Shown: positions 31,246-40,578 of the stretch, piece by piece
How the letters are laid out: every line of letters begins with the position of its first letter
Numbering within the stretch: position 1 is the first letter of the stretch
Assembly: GCF_030711405.1 (NCBI RefSeq)
Contig: NZ_JAULSI010000008.1
Span: forward strand, 1-64,000
DNA from: Massilia brevitalea
Lineage (GTDB): Bacteria; Pseudomonadota; Gammaproteobacteria; Burkholderiales; Burkholderiaceae_D
Reading direction: 5' to 3'
DNA length: 64,000 bases
Program-made: the position numbers and the translations under genes
The notes under the pieces: model-generated
Seen by the model: only the letters and a program-made list of their open reading frames with translations
Told to the model about the DNA's origin: nothing
Databases searched by the model: none

Positions 31246-32946
31246 TTAGTCAGCGGCGTAGATGTTGTTGTCCTTGGTTTCGCGAACGAACAGGGCGCCG
31301 ATCACGACGGTGATCAGGGCGATGATGATCGGGTACCAGAGGCCGTAGTAGATGTTGCCGTTGGCTGCCACCAGGGCGAACGAGATGGTGGGCAGCAGGC
31401 CGCCGAACCAGCCGTTACCGATGTGGTAAGGCAGGGACATCGAGCTGTAGCGGATACGGGTCGGGAACATTTCGACCAGCATGGCGGCGATCGGGCCGTA
31501 GACCATGGTCACGTACAGCACCAGGATGAACAGCAGCAGCACGACCATCGGCTTGTTGATCCCGTTCGGATCGGCCTTGTCCGGATAGCCGGCCGTTTTC
31601 AGGGCGCCGGTGATTTCCTTCTTGAAGGCGTCTTCGCGGGCCTTGCTGTCGACGTCGAAGTTGAGGCCGTCGGCAGTCATGTTGGCGTTGAAGGACTGGA
31701 ACACCTTGTCGCCGACCTTGACGGTGGCCACGGTGCCGGCCGGGGCGTCGACGGTCGTGTAGTTGACCGAGGCGTTGGTCAGCATGCGGGTGGCGATGTC
31801 GCAGGAAGCCGGGAATTTGCGGGTGCCGCTCGGATCGACCTGGAAGTTGCACGATGCCGGGTCGGCGACGACGACGACCGGCGACGAGTTGATCGCCTGC
31901 TCCAGGGCCGGATTGCCGTAGTGGGTAATGGCCTTGAAGATCGGGAAGTAGGTGGCCGCGGCGATGACGCAGCCGCCGAGGATGATCCACTTGCGGCCGA
32001 TTTTATCCGACAGCGCGCCGAACACCAGGAAGAACGGGGTGGCCAGCAGCAGGGCGATGGCGATCAGGATGTTCGCGGTCGGGCCGTCGATCTTCAGGGT
32101 TTGGGTCAGGAAGAACAGGGCGTAGAACTGGCCGGTGTACCAGACCACGGCCTGGCCCATCGTCAGGCCGATCAGGGCCAGGATGACGATCTTCGCGTTT
32201 TTCCATTGCAGGAAGGCTTCCGACAGCGGACGCTTCGAGGTCTTGCCCTCGGCCTTCATCTTGGCGAAGGCAGGCGACTCGTGCATCGACATCCGGATCC
32301 AGACGGAGATGCCCAGCAGCAGGACGGAGAGCAGGAAGGGAATGCGCCAGCCCCAGGCCAGGAATTCTTCTTCGCCGACGGCGGTACGGGTGCCGAGGAT
32401 GACCAGCAGCGACAGGAACAGGCCCATGGTCGCGGTGGTCTGGATCCAGGCGGTAAAGGCGCCGCGCTTGCCTTCAGGGGCGTGCTCGGCCACGTAGGTG
32501 GCTGCACCGCCGTATTCGCCGCCGAGGGCCAGGCCTTGCAGGATGCGCAGGGTGACCAGGATGATCGGCGCCGCGATGCCGATCGAGGCGTGGCCCGGCA
32601 GCAGGCCGACGAGGAAGGTCGAGCCGCCCATGATGAGGATGGTGACCAGGAAGGTGTACTTGCGGCCGATCATGTCGCCGAGGCGGCCGAACACGAGCGC
32701 GCCGAAAGGACGCACGATGAAGCCGGCGGCAAAGGTGAGCAGGGCGAAGATGAACGAAGTGGTCGGGTCGCCGAGGAAGAACTGCTTGCCGATGATGGCG
32801 GCAAGCGAACCGTAGAGGTAGAAGTCGTACCATTCGAATACGGTGCCAAGCGAGGACGCAAAGATCACCTTGCGTTCTTCCTTGGTCATTCCCTGGGACG
32901 AAGGCACTGCCTTGCCGCCAGCGGTCATGCCGGGTGTGATAGCCAT
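31246..32946 (-). CDS. MHS-family MFS transporter with large extracytoplasmic insert
   Basis: A 566-residue proton symporter of the metabolite:H+ symporter type (ProP/KgtP/ShiA relatives). The N-terminal SSLGTVFEWYDFYLYGSLA block, the loop motif GRLGDMIGRKYTF and RILQGLALGGEYGGAA are typical. Usual members have about 430-450 residues; here a hydrophilic insert of about 125 residues (about 340-466) lies between two helices of the second half and has two cysteines (near 366 and 382), suggesting a periplasmic domain. The substrate is probably an organic acid or osmolyte, unproven. Three phased CAAACTTAC repeats lie upstream. Confidence 0.88.
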   Translation of the reverse strand: MAITPGMTAGGKAVPSSQGMTKEERKVIFASSLGTVFEWYDFYLYGSLAAIIGKQFFLGDPTTSFIFALLTFAAGFIVRPFGALVFGRLGDMIGRKYTFLVTILIMGGSTFLVGLLPGHASIGIAAPIILVTLRILQGLALGGEYGGAATYVAEHAPEGKRGAFTAWIQTTATMGLFLSLLVILGTRTAVGEEEFLAWGWRIPFLLSVLLLGISVWIRMSMHESPAFAKMKAEGKTSKRPLSEAFLQWKNAKIVILALIGLTMGQAVVWYTGQFYALFFLTQTLKIDGPTANILIAIALLLATPFFLVFGALSDKIGRKWIILGGCVIAAATYFPIFKAITHYGNPALEQAINSSPVVVVADPASCNFQVDPSGTRKFPASCDIATRMLTNASVNYTTVDAPAGTVATVKVGDKVFQSFNANMTADGLNFDVDSKAREDAFKKEITGALKTAGYPDKADPNGINKPMVVLLLFILVLYVTMVYGPIAAMLVEMFPTRIRYSSMSLPYHIGNGWFGGLLPTISFALVAANGNIYYGLWYPIIIALITVVIGALFVRETKDNNIYAAD

Positions 32947-33019
32947 GTTGTTGTCTCCGTGTAGTAATAAAGTCTGCGACTAGCCGATACTTGGTCAGCT
33001 GGAACGGAGTGTGGACCGC

Positions 33020-33061
33020 CAAACTTACGTCATGCTTGCTCCAAACTTACTGCAAACTTAC
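33020..33061. promoter_or_regulatory. Three helically phased direct repeats upstream of the MHS transporter
   Basis: CAAACTTAC occurs at 33020, 33042 and 33053, spaced 22 and 11 bases, so all three face the same side of the helix. They lie 75-115 bases upstream of the minus-strand transporter start (32946) in a 317-base gap that otherwise holds only the thiolase promoter. An activator site is plausible. Confidence 0.45.
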
Positions 33062-33203
33062 TGATGCTTGATCAGGTCGCTTGACGAGGCCGTTCGTGTC
33101 CTCGCCAGCGGCATTCCACCTGTCCCGTACTGAACATTGGACCGCGTTTCGCCTCTCGAAATCCCGTCTGCATATGATGAGGCGCAAGCCTCCATATTTG
33201 CGA

Positions 33204-33229
33204 ACGACCGTACTTATCTGTGCTATTCT
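33204..33229 (+). promoter_or_regulatory. Candidate thiolase-operon promoter and operator
   Basis: ACGACCGTACTT at 33204-33215 is followed by TATTCT at 33224-33229, 35 bases before the thiolase start. The motif and its 20-base offset are identical to those before the FadB/J-like gene. Confidence 0.55.
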
Positions 33230-33263
33230 GGTTTGATCGATACCAACAACCAGGGAGACCAGA

Positions 33264-34442
33264 ATGCAAGACGCCGTCATCGTTTCGACCGCCCGCACGG
33301 GCTTGGCCAAGTCGTGGAAAGGGGCTTTCAACATGACCCACGGAGCGAGCCTCGGCGGCCACGTGCTGGCCGCCGCCATCGAACGCGCCGGTATCGAAGC
33401 GGGCGAGGTCGAGGACGTGATCATGGGCTGCGCAAATCCCGAAGGCGCCACCGGCGGCAACATTGCGCGCCAGATCGCGCTGCGCGCCGGCTGCCCGGTC
33501 ACGGTGCCGGGCATGACGGTCAACCGCTTCTGTTCCTCGGGCCTGCAGACGATTGCGCTGGCGGCCCAGCGTGTGCTGGCCGGCGAAGGCGAGATCTTCG
33601 CGGCCGGCGGCGTCGAATCGATCTCCTGCGTGCAGCAGGAAATGAATACCCACATGCTGCGCGACCCGGCCCTGCGCGCGCAGAAGCCCGAAATCTACTG
33701 GTCGATGCTGCAGACCGCCGAGATGGTGGCCAAGCGCTACGGCATCGCCCGCGAGCGCCAGGACGTGTACGGCGTGCAGAGCCAGCTGCGCGCGGCCGCC
33801 GCCCAGGAAGCGGGCCGCTTCGACCAGGAAATCGTGCCGATGACGACCGTGATGGGCGTGGCCGACAAGGCCTCGGGCCGCCTGCTGACGCGCGAAGTGA
33901 CGATCGCCGCCGACGAAGGCATCCGCGCCGATACCACGCTCGAGGGCGTAGCGAAGATCCGCACGGCGCTGCCGGGCGGCGTGGTCACTGCCGGGAATGC
34001 CAGCCAGTTCTCGGACGGCGCCTCGGTGTCGATCGTGATGAGCCGGCGCCTGGCCGAAGCCAGGGGGCTGGCGCCGCTGGGCGTGTTCCGCGGCTTTGCG
34101 GTGGCGGGCTGCGAGCCGGACGAGATGGGCATCGGCCCGGTGTTCGCGGTGCCCAGGCTGCTGCAAAAGGCCGGCCTCACGGTCGACGACATCGGCCTGT
34201 GGGAACTGAACGAAGCCTTTGCCGTGCAGGTGCTGTACTGCGCCGATACGCTCGGCATTCCGATGGAGCGCCTGAACGTGAACGGCGGCGCGATTGCGGT
34301 CGGCCATCCGTATGGCGTGTCCGGCGCGCGCCTGGTCGGCCATGCGCTGATCGAGGGCAAGCGCCGTGGTGTGAAGTACGTCGTGGTGACGATGTGCATC
34401 GGCGGCGGCCAGGGCGCGGCGGGGCTGTTCGAGGTACTGTAA
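33264..34442 (+). CDS. Acetyl-CoA acyltransferase (3-ketoacyl-CoA thiolase)
   Basis: A 392-residue thiolase performing the last step of beta-oxidation (or acetoacetyl-CoA exchange). The active-site residues are the nucleophile C90 in NRFCSSG, H348 in GHPYG and C378 in CIGGG. The length is standard. GGGAG lies before the ATG. It begins an operon with a Dabb protein and two SDRs, spaced 56, 32 and 16 bases. The shared promoter element with the 25.9 kb gene suggests coordinated control by fatty acids. fadA versus a broader-range paralog cannot be decided. Confidence 0.92.
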   Translation: MQDAVIVSTARTGLAKSWKGAFNMTHGASLGGHVLAAAIERAGIEAGEVEDVIMGCANPEGATGGNIARQIALRAGCPVTVPGMTVNRFCSSGLQTIALAAQRVLAGEGEIFAAGGVESISCVQQEMNTHMLRDPALRAQKPEIYWSMLQTAEMVAKRYGIARERQDVYGVQSQLRAAAAQEAGRFDQEIVPMTTVMGVADKASGRLLTREVTIAADEGIRADTTLEGVAKIRTALPGGVVTAGNASQFSDGASVSIVMSRRLAEARGLAPLGVFRGFAVAGCEPDEMGIGPVFAVPRLLQKAGLTVDDIGLWELNEAFAVQVLYCADTLGIPMERLNVNGGAIAVGHPYGVSGARLVGHALIEGKRRGVKYVVVTMCIGGGQGAAGLFEVL

Positions 34443-34497
34443 GCCCGCCTGTGATATGTAAAACCATGCGAATGAACGAAACAGATTCGAGAGGCAT

Positions 34498-34800
34498 ATG
34501 ATCAAGCACATCGTGATGTGGAAACTGAAGCAAGAAGCCGAAGGCGCCGACCGCCTGGCGAATGCCCGCGAAATGAAACGCCGCCTGGACGAGTGCGCCA
34601 GCATCGTGCCCGGCATCCTGCACTTCGAGGTAGCGCTGGCCCAGCCGGGCCTGGAAGCGACCTATGACGTGATCCTGAACTCGGCGTTCGAGAGCCGCGA
34701 CGCGCTGGAAGCCTACGCCAATCACCCGACGCACAAGGCGCTGATGCCGTTCTTCAAGGCGGTGCGCGACGAGCGCCAGTGCATGGATTACGAAGTCTGA
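34498..34800 (+). CDS. Dabb-domain protein (stress-responsive alpha/beta barrel)
   Basis: A 100-residue single-domain protein of the dimeric alpha-beta barrel fold. It begins IKHIVMWKLK, has the central FEVALAQ strand and ends with HPTHKALMPFF followed by a short strand, all typical. Some relatives are enzymes (for example olivetolic acid cyclase), most have no known role. GAGAGG precedes the ATG. Lying between thiolase and SDR genes it may act on an acyl-CoA or ketone intermediate, which is inference only. Confidence 0.85.
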   Translation: MIKHIVMWKLKQEAEGADRLANAREMKRRLDECASIVPGILHFEVALAQPGLEATYDVILNSAFESRDALEAYANHPTHKALMPFFKAVRDERQCMDYEV

Positions 34801-34831
34801 ATCAACCGAGATCAATAACAACGGAGACAGC

Positions 34832-35614
34832 ATGCGCACTACCCAGGAACTCTTTTCACTCCAAGGCAAGACCGCCCTCGTGACCGGCGGCTCGCGCGGG
34901 CTCGGCCTGCAGATGGCCGAAGCGCTCGGCGAGCAGGGCGCGCGCCTGGTCATTTCCTCGCGCAAGCAGGAAGAACTCGACCTCGCCGTGGCCCACCTGA
35001 CGTCGAAAGGCATCGACGCCTCGGCAATCGCGGCCGACCTGTCGCACGAAGCAAACGTCGGGCCCTTCGTCGAGGAAGCATTGCGCCGCCTCGGCCAGAT
35101 CGACATTTTGATCAACAACGCCGGCGCCAGCTGGGGCGCACCGGCCGAGGACCATCCGCTCGACGCCTGGGACAAGGTGATGAACCTGAACGTGCGCAGC
35201 ATCTTCCTGGTGAGCCAGGCGGTGGGCAAGCTGTCGATGATCCCGCGCGGCTATGGCCGCATCGTGAACATTTCCTCGATTGCCGGACTGGCCGGCAATC
35301 CGCCGGGCACCATGAGCACGATCGCCTACAACACCTCGAAGGGTGCGATCGTGAATTTCACGCGCGCGCTGGCCGGCGAATGGGGCCGCCATGGCATCAC
35401 CGTGAACTCGATCGCGCCGGGCTTCTTCCCGTCTAAAATGACCAAGGGCGTGCTGGCGACCATCGGCGCCGACGTGCTGGCCAAGGATGCGCCGCTGGCG
35501 CGCCTGGGCGACGACGAGGACCTGAAAGGTGCGGTGGTGCTGTTCGCCTCCGACGCCGGCAAGCACATCACGGGCCAGATCCTGGCGGTCGACGGCGGCG
35601 TGTCCGCAGTCTGA
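34832..35614 (+). CDS. SDR family oxidoreductase
   Basis: A 260-residue classical short-chain dehydrogenase. The Rossmann motif TGGSRGLG is at 18-25, NNAG at 95-98, the catalytic serine near 148-149, and the Y166-x3-K170 pair. The residue after strand 2 is SSRK, a basic pair suggesting NADPH preference. The C-terminal ITGQILAVDGG is typical of reductases acting on keto or hydroxyl groups of lipids and sugars. GGAGA lies before the ATG. It is the third gene of the thiolase operon; the substrate is unknown. Confidence 0.9.
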   Translation: MRTTQELFSLQGKTALVTGGSRGLGLQMAEALGEQGARLVISSRKQEELDLAVAHLTSKGIDASAIAADLSHEANVGPFVEEALRRLGQIDILINNAGASWGAPAEDHPLDAWDKVMNLNVRSIFLVSQAVGKLSMIPRGYGRIVNISSIAGLAGNPPGTMSTIAYNTSKGAIVNFTRALAGEWGRHGITVNSIAPGFFPSKMTKGVLATIGADVLAKDAPLARLGDDEDLKGAVVLFASDAGKHITGQILAVDGGVSAV

Positions 35615-35629
35615 AGGGGAGAATGGAAC

Positions 35630-36526
35630 ATGAAGAATTTCAGCGGTAAAGTTGCCGTCATCACCGGCGCGGGAAGTGGGCTGGGACGTGAATTCGCCGA
35701 CACGGCGGCCAGCCTGGGCATGAAGCTGGTGCTGGCCGACATCCAGGCCGACGCCCTGGAAAAAGCGACGGACGAACTGCTGGCGCAGGGTGTCGAGGTG
35801 CTGGCGATGGTGTGCGACGTCAGCAAGGCAGCCCATGTGGAAGAGCTGGCGGATGCGGCGCTGGCACGCTTCCACGGCATCCACCTGGTGTTCAACAACG
35901 CCGGCGTCGGCTCGGGCGGGCTGATCTGGGAAAACAGCGCCGAGGACTGGGAATGGGTGCTGGGCGTGAATTTGTGGGGCGTGATCCATGGCGTGCGGGT
36001 GTTCACCCGCGCGATGCTGGAGTGCGCAAAGAAGGATCCTGCCTTCGAGGGGCATATCGTGAACACGGCCTCGATGGCCGGGCTGCTGAATGCGCCGGCG
36101 ATGGGTGTCTATAACGTGTCGAAGCACGCCGTGGTGTCGCTGTCGGAAACGCTGTTCCACGATTTGCAGCTGGTGAATGCGCCGATCGGCGCCTCGGTGC
36201 TGTGTCCGTATTTTGTTCCGACCGGGATCAGCCACTCGCACCGCAACCGTCCGGAAGAACTGAAGGCCGACGGTTCGCCGACCAACAGCCAGATCGCAGC
36301 CCAGGCACTGACGGTCAAAGCGGTGGAGTCGGGCAAGGTCTCGGCGCGCGACGTGTCGCGCATGACCTTCGATGCGATCCGCGACGGGCAGTTCTACATC
36401 TTCTCGCATCCGCACGCACTGGGTGGCGTGGGCGAGCGCATGGAGGCGATCGTGCAGGCGCAGAACCCGCCCGATCCCTACGCGGCCACGCCGCACGTGC
36501 GCGACATCCTGCGCGCGAAGCTGTAA
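35630..36526 (+). CDS. SDR family oxidoreductase, longer form
   Basis: A 298-residue classical SDR with TGAGSGLG at 12-19, NNAG at 89-92, S148 and Y161-x3-K165. After strand 2 an aspartate (ADIQ) suggests NAD. The C-terminal part is extended by about 40 residues and lacks the usual final DGG motif; the FYIFSHPHAL region is shared with a subgroup of SDRs from lipid-degrading bacteria. GGGGAG precedes the ATG. It is the last gene of the operon, followed by REP-like repeats. The exact substrate is unknown. Confidence 0.88.
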   Translation: MKNFSGKVAVITGAGSGLGREFADTAASLGMKLVLADIQADALEKATDELLAQGVEVLAMVCDVSKAAHVEELADAALARFHGIHLVFNNAGVGSGGLIWENSAEDWEWVLGVNLWGVIHGVRVFTRAMLECAKKDPAFEGHIVNTASMAGLLNAPAMGVYNVSKHAVVSLSETLFHDLQLVNAPIGASVLCPYFVPTGISHSHRNRPEELKADGSPTNSQIAAQALTVKAVESGKVSARDVSRMTFDAIRDGQFYIFSHPHALGGVGERMEAIVQAQNPPDPYAATPHVRDILRAKL

Positions 36527-36563
36527 CGACGATGGCTGGCGACCTCGAACGTCGCTGAGATCG

Positions 36564-36684
36564 TTGGGTGGGCCGGGCCGCGCTAGGCACTCGTGCCCAC
36601 GCGGTGATCGTTATCGGCTCCGGTATCGGGCACGATGATGCGGCCGGTACGTATCACCGCGTGGGCACAGAGTGCCCACCCTAC
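36564..36684. repeat. REP-like inverted pair
   Basis: The left element (about 36565-36605) reads TTGGGTGGG, a GC-rich loop and GTGCCCACGCGGTGAT. The right element (about 36655-36684) reads ATCACCGCGTGGGCACAGAGTGCCCACCCTAC in inverted sense, with a perfect GTGGGCAC/GTGCCCAC stem at 36661-36679. It lies between converging genes. Confidence 0.75.
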
Positions 36685-36711
36685 GACATCCGCCGCGATC
36701 CGGGTTTGGCC

Positions 36712-37455
36712 TCAGGGCTGCAATATCCGCTCGTGCAACTCCGCCGGCGCGCCGTCGTACAGCTTCACCACCGTCGAGGTGCGCGTGCCATACCCGGCGG
36801 TCTCGATGCACACCGCCGACAGCACCCGCTCCAGGTCGAGCGACACGCCGGTTTCCGGCAGCCGCATGTCCGGCGCACGGGTGGTATCGGCCAGCATCTC
36901 GAAATAGGCATCCTCGGGCGCGCCCTGGCACAGCAGGCTGGCAAACTGCGCCTTGGTGCGCGTGACCTTCGGCCACGGCGCATCGAGCAGGCTGTTCGAG
37001 ATGCCGTAGATGCGGCCCTCTTCGAGCGGCTGGCCGTTGCGGGCATCGTCGCCGGCGCGGTTGGAATACCAGTACAGGGCTTTCGCATCGCCCAGCACCA
37101 GGTTGTAGCCGTTGTAGACGTCGCCGCGCCCCCGGATCACGTCCAGGTAGTCGGCCGCCGAGAACGAGCCGTTCAGGAAGTCGGCCACCAGTGCGCCGCG
37201 CGAGGGGGCGTCCGGCTTCACCTCGTGCGGCGCGCGGATGTTGGTCAGGGCGGCGAACTTCGGGCCGTTCGGCCCTTCGCGCGTGATGCCCATCCAGCTG
37301 CCGCCGTGTTCCAGGTCGCGCCCGGCGATCACGTTCGGGTTTTCCGGCCAGGGCGCGGCCGGGGCCGCGGGACGGTCATAGAATTCGTCGCGGTTGGCGG
37401 CGGCGATGACGGGTACGCCCGGGATGACGCGCCAGGCAAAGACGATCAGGCACAT
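36712..37455 (-). CDS. NRDE family protein (TANGO2-like)
   Basis: A 247-residue member of the NRDE/TANGO2 family. It begins MCLIVFAW and carries the name-giving AANRDEFYDRP motif near residues 20-30, plus GGSWMGIT and the FAALTNIR motif. The start Cys2 is reminiscent of Ntn-type hydrolases, and bacterial function is unsettled; human TANGO2 relates to heme and acyl-lipid handling. The start overlaps the preceding DUF4936 gene by 10 bases, so they are co-translated. It is the third gene of ygfZ-DUF4936-NRDE. Confidence 0.9.
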   Translation of the reverse strand: MCLIVFAWRVIPGVPVIAAANRDEFYDRPAAPAAPWPENPNVIAGRDLEHGGSWMGITREGPNGPKFAALTNIRAPHEVKPDAPSRGALVADFLNGSFSAADYLDVIRGRGDVYNGYNLVLGDAKALYWYSNRAGDDARNGQPLEEGRIYGISNSLLDAPWPKVTRTKAQFASLLCQGAPEDAYFEMLADTTRAPDMRLPETGVSLDLERVLSAVCIETAGYGTRTSTVVKLYDGAPAELHERILQP

Positions 37456-37733
37456 GTGAACTCCACGAAAACCTCGGCCCGGCGCGGACCGTCGATCAAG
37501 CCGGCGATGCCGGCCTCGCCGGCATACGTGTCCAGCAGGGCGGCAAAACCGGCGTCGACGCCGGGAAACACTTCCATCCAGGTCTGCACGCCGTCCTCCC
37601 TCTCCGGGCGGCGCTTCAGCTGGCCGAGAACGCCGGTGTCGGCGGCCAGGCGCGCCAGCAGCGCGCGCACGAGCGGCTCGAGCCGGGCGGCGTTCGCCTG
37701 CGGCACCTTGTAGTACACGTACAGGTCGACCAT
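37446..37733 (-). CDS. DUF4936-like protein
   Basis: A 95-residue soluble protein starting MVDLYVYYKVP, with the WMEVFPGVDAGFAALL region that resembles the small betaproteobacterial DUF4936 family; the function is unknown. I read the start at 37733, since the longer frame begins inside ygfZ. One base separates it from the ygfZ stop, and it overlaps the NRDE gene by 10 bases, so it is the middle gene of a tightly coupled trio. The assignment to the named family is from memory of the pattern. Confidence 0.75.
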   Translation of the reverse strand: MVDLYVYYKVPQANAARLEPLVRALLARLAADTGVLGQLKRRPEREDGVQTWMEVFPGVDAGFAALLDTYAGEAGIAGLIDGPRRAEVFVEFTCA

Positions 37734-37734
37734 G

Positions 37735-38805
37735 CTAGAGGTCGAGCGCATCGAGCGCCGCATCGACCTGATAAGGCATCGGCTGGAAGCGCAGGGCCGG
37801 GCCGGCGGCCGAGCCGTGGCGCACGTCCTCGTCCAGCGCGGCCAGCTTCATTTCCACCAGCAAATCGGCTCCCCCCTGGCCGTTCGGCGCGGCGTTGACC
37901 ACCATGCCGCAGGGCTGGTCCGGGTCGGCAGTCGCAAACACTTCGTCGCCGGCACGCGCGGCGGCGTTCTCGACCGTGGCGAGGGCCGTACGGCGCTTCA
38001 GCTTGCCGAGGTACTGGCTGCGCGCGACGATTTCCTGGCCTGGATAGCAGCCCTTCTTGAAGTTCACGCCGCCCAGCAATTCCAGGTTGATCATCTGCGG
38101 CACGAACTGCTCCTGTGTCGCTTGCGTCACCTGGGGCACGCCGGCGTGAATCGCGGCCAGTTGCCAGGCCGCATTGCCGCCCAGGGCCAGTTCACCCGTC
38201 AACGCAGGGAACGCAGCCTGGGCCGTAGCGGCCGACGTGATCCAGAGGTAGCGCGGCGCGCCAAAGGCGTCGGCCAGGCGGATCACGGTGCCGTGCTCGC
38301 CAGAGGTCTTGCCGTAGGGCGCGGCCGGCAGCTCGCCGACCTGGGCCCGCAGCGCCGCTTCGCCCTTGGCGCCGCCGATGCCGAGGACGGCCGCAAAGGC
38401 CTCTTCCCCGGTCGCATCGCGCAGCTTGGCCTTGGCGCGCAGCACGAACATGCTCAGGCGCTTTTGCAGCGGCGCCTGGATGGCGCGCGGCAGCTGCAGG
38501 TACACAGCCTCCGCGTCGCGCCAGTACAGGAAAGTCGCCTGCAGCCGGCCCTTCGGCGTGCAATACCCGGCCAGGCGCGCGTCGCCCGTGCCGAGGTGCT
38601 CGACGTCGTTGGTCAGCTGGTTGTGCAGGAAGCCGGCCGCATCCTCGCCGGCCACGGCGATCAGGCCGAGGTCGGTTACGGGTGCGACGAAGCCGGCCGC
38701 CAGCTCGTCTGCGGTGAGGGTGCGGCCGAAGTCTTCGGCCTGGGTCGCTTCATCGATATGAAAGCGGGCGCCGTGCGACGCCAGATAGTCTGTCCAGTTG
38801 CTCAT
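37735..38805 (-). CDS. ygfZ: Folate-binding Fe-S cluster repair protein YgfZ
   Basis: A 356-residue GcvT-like protein that supports Fe-S enzymes such as MiaB in a folate-dependent way. The diagnostic motif KKGCYPGQEIVAR with its essential cysteine lies near residue 240. The N-terminal barrel half includes VAGEDAAGFLHNQLTNDV. The start is taken at 38805 (MSNWTDY); an ATG three codons upstream is equally possible and no good ribosome binding site is seen. It is divergent from mltG across 145 bases and leads the trio with DUF4936 and NRDE. Confidence 0.92.
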   Translation of the reverse strand: MSNWTDYLASHGARFHIDEATQAEDFGRTLTADELAAGFVAPVTDLGLIAVAGEDAAGFLHNQLTNDVEHLGTGDARLAGYCTPKGRLQATFLYWRDAEAVYLQLPRAIQAPLQKRLSMFVLRAKAKLRDATGEEAFAAVLGIGGAKGEAALRAQVGELPAAPYGKTSGEHGTVIRLADAFGAPRYLWITSAATAQAAFPALTGELALGGNAAWQLAAIHAGVPQVTQATQEQFVPQMINLELLGGVNFKKGCYPGQEIVARSQYLGKLKRRTALATVENAAARAGDEVFATADPDQPCGMVVNAAPNGQGGADLLVEMKLAALDEDVRHGSAAGPALRFQPMPYQVDAALDALDL

Positions 38806-38950
38806 AAATGCCATATGCTGTGCGATTAGGCTATATCATTACGGCCTCATTATAGAGTTGTCGAGCGAATCGCGCCGGAGACGGCGAAAAACCGGAAGCG
38901 CGCAAACCTGCTACGCCTCGGCTTGCGCCGCCCGTCAAAACCAAAAAAGA

Positions 38951-39952
38951 ATGGCACTGATAAAAAAACTTCTCTTTACCGGCGCGATCGTGTCAGTCGC
39001 GGCGGCCGGCGGATTCGCCTGGTGGTCGGGCCACCCGCTGACCACGGCCGAGCCGCCGATCGAATTCACCATCACCCCCGGCAGCGGCGTCAACGCGGCT
39101 GCCCAGCAGATGTCCAAGGCCGGCGTGCCGGTGAGCCCCTTCCTGTTCCAGCTGCTGGCCCGCTTCAGCGGCGACAGCGGCCGCATCAAGGCCGGCAGCT
39201 ACGAGCTGAAACCGAACACCACGCCGCGCCGCCTGCTCACGCAGCTGGTGCGCGGCGAGTTCGCCCAGGAAGCCGTGACCATCATCGAAGGCTGGACCTT
39301 CCGCCAGATGCGCGAGGCGATCGCCGCCACCAAGACCCTGCGCCACGAAACGGCCCGGATGTCGGATACCGAGCTGATGGCCAAGATCACCCCGGAATTC
39401 AAGCAGCCCGAGGGCCTGTTCTTCCCCGACACCTATCTGTTTGCCAAGGGTTCGAGCGACCTGCAGATCTACCGCCAGGCGCACCAGATGCTGGTGAACC
39501 GCCTGAACGCGGCCTGGGAAAAGCGCGACCCGAATTTGCCGTACAAGAATCCGTACGAGGCGCTGATCATGGCTTCGATCGTGGAAAAGGAAACCGGCCA
39601 GAAGAGCGAACGCGCGATGATCGCCGGCGTGTTCGTGAATCGCCTGCGCACCGGCATGATGCTGCAGACCGACCCGAGCGTAATCTACGGCATGGGCCCG
39701 CGCTACGAAGGCAAGATCGCCAAGAAGGATTTGCTGACCGACACCCCGTTCAACACCTACACCCGCTTCGGCCTGCCGCCGACCCCGATTTCGCTGCCGG
39801 GCGTGCAGTCGCTGGCCGCGGCAATGGCGCCGGCCAAGACCGACGCCCTGTATTTCGTCTCGCGCAACGACGGCACCAGCCAGTTCTCGGACAACCTGAA
39901 CGATCATAACCGCGCCGTGAACCAGTACCAGCGGGGAGTGTCCCGGCCATGA
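38951..39952 (+). CDS. mltG: Endolytic murein transglycosylase
   Basis: A 333-residue YceG-family enzyme that cuts nascent peptidoglycan and acts as a growing-strand terminator. A single N-terminal membrane helix covers about 7-27. A LysM-like region follows, then the catalytic domain with ASIVEKETG, where E212 is the catalytic glutamate, and the conserved [10 protein letters not shown] and FNTY motifs. The ATG at 38951 has only a weak AAAAAAG in front. It overlaps tmk by ATGA. The order mltG-tmk-holB is conserved in proteobacteria. Confidence 0.95.
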   Translation: MALIKKLLFTGAIVSVAAAGGFAWWSGHPLTTAEPPIEFTITPGSGVNAAAQQMSKAGVPVSPFLFQLLARFSGDSGRIKAGSYELKPNTTPRRLLTQLVRGEFAQEAVTIIEGWTFRQMREAIAATKTLRHETARMSDTELMAKITPEFKQPEGLFFPDTYLFAKGSSDLQIYRQAHQMLVNRLNAAWEKRDPNLPYKNPYEALIMASIVEKETGQKSERAMIAGVFVNRLRTGMMLQTDPSVIYGMGPRYEGKIAKKDLLTDTPFNTYTRFGLPPTPISLPGVQSLAAAMAPAKTDALYFVSRNDGTSQFSDNLNDHNRAVNQYQRGVSRP

Positions 39953-40578
39953 ACAGTGTGCAAACTCCCGTGCGCGGCAAGTTCATCACCTTCGAAGGCA
40001 TCGACGGCGCCGGCAAGTCGACCCACATCGGTTTCGTTACCGAACTGATCAAGTCGCACGGCAAGACCGTCGTCGCTTCGCGCGAACCGGGCGGCACGCC
40101 GCTGGGCGAGAGGCTGCGCGATTTGCTGCTGCATGAAACCATGCATTTGGAAACCGAAGCCCTGCTGATGTTCGCCAGCCGCCGCGAGCACATCGCGCAA
40201 GTGATCGAGCCCGGCCTGGCATCCGGCGCCTGGGTCTTGTCCGACCGCTTCAGCGACGCCAGCTTCGCCTACCAGAGCGGCGGGCGCGGCCTGGACCGCG
40301 CCAGGATGGAAGCGCTGGAAGCCTGGGTCCACCCCCATCTGCAGCCCGACCTGACCCTGCTGTTCGACGTGCCCCTGGACGTGGCGCGCGAGCGGCTGGA
40401 CGCCACCCGCACCCTGGACAAGTTCGAGCAGGAGCAGGGTGCATTCTTTGCCCGCTGCCGCGCCGAATACCTGCGCCGCGCGGCGCAGTTCCCGGACCGT
40501 TTCATCGTCGTCGATTCGACCCGCAGCATCGAGGCCACGCAGCAGACTCTTCGCGAGGCCCTGGAGAAATTCTTGTGA
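39949..40578 (+). CDS. tmk: Thymidylate kinase
   Basis: A 209-residue dTMP kinase, making dTDP for DNA synthesis. The P-loop GIDGAGKST is at 17-25, the DR(F/Y) motif appears as [12 protein letters not shown], and the dTMP-binding RE of SREPGGTP is present. The start overlaps the mltG stop (ATGA), and the stop overlaps the GTG start of holB, so translation is coupled on both sides. Confidence 0.97.
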   Translation: MNSVQTPVRGKFITFEGIDGAGKSTHIGFVTELIKSHGKTVVASREPGGTPLGERLRDLLLHETMHLETEALLMFASRREHIAQVIEPGLASGAWVLSDRFSDASFAYQSGGRGLDRARMEALEAWVHPHLQPDLTLLFDVPLDVARERLDATRTLDKFEQEQGAFFARCRAEYLRRAAQFPDRFIVVDSTRSIEATQQTLREALEKFL

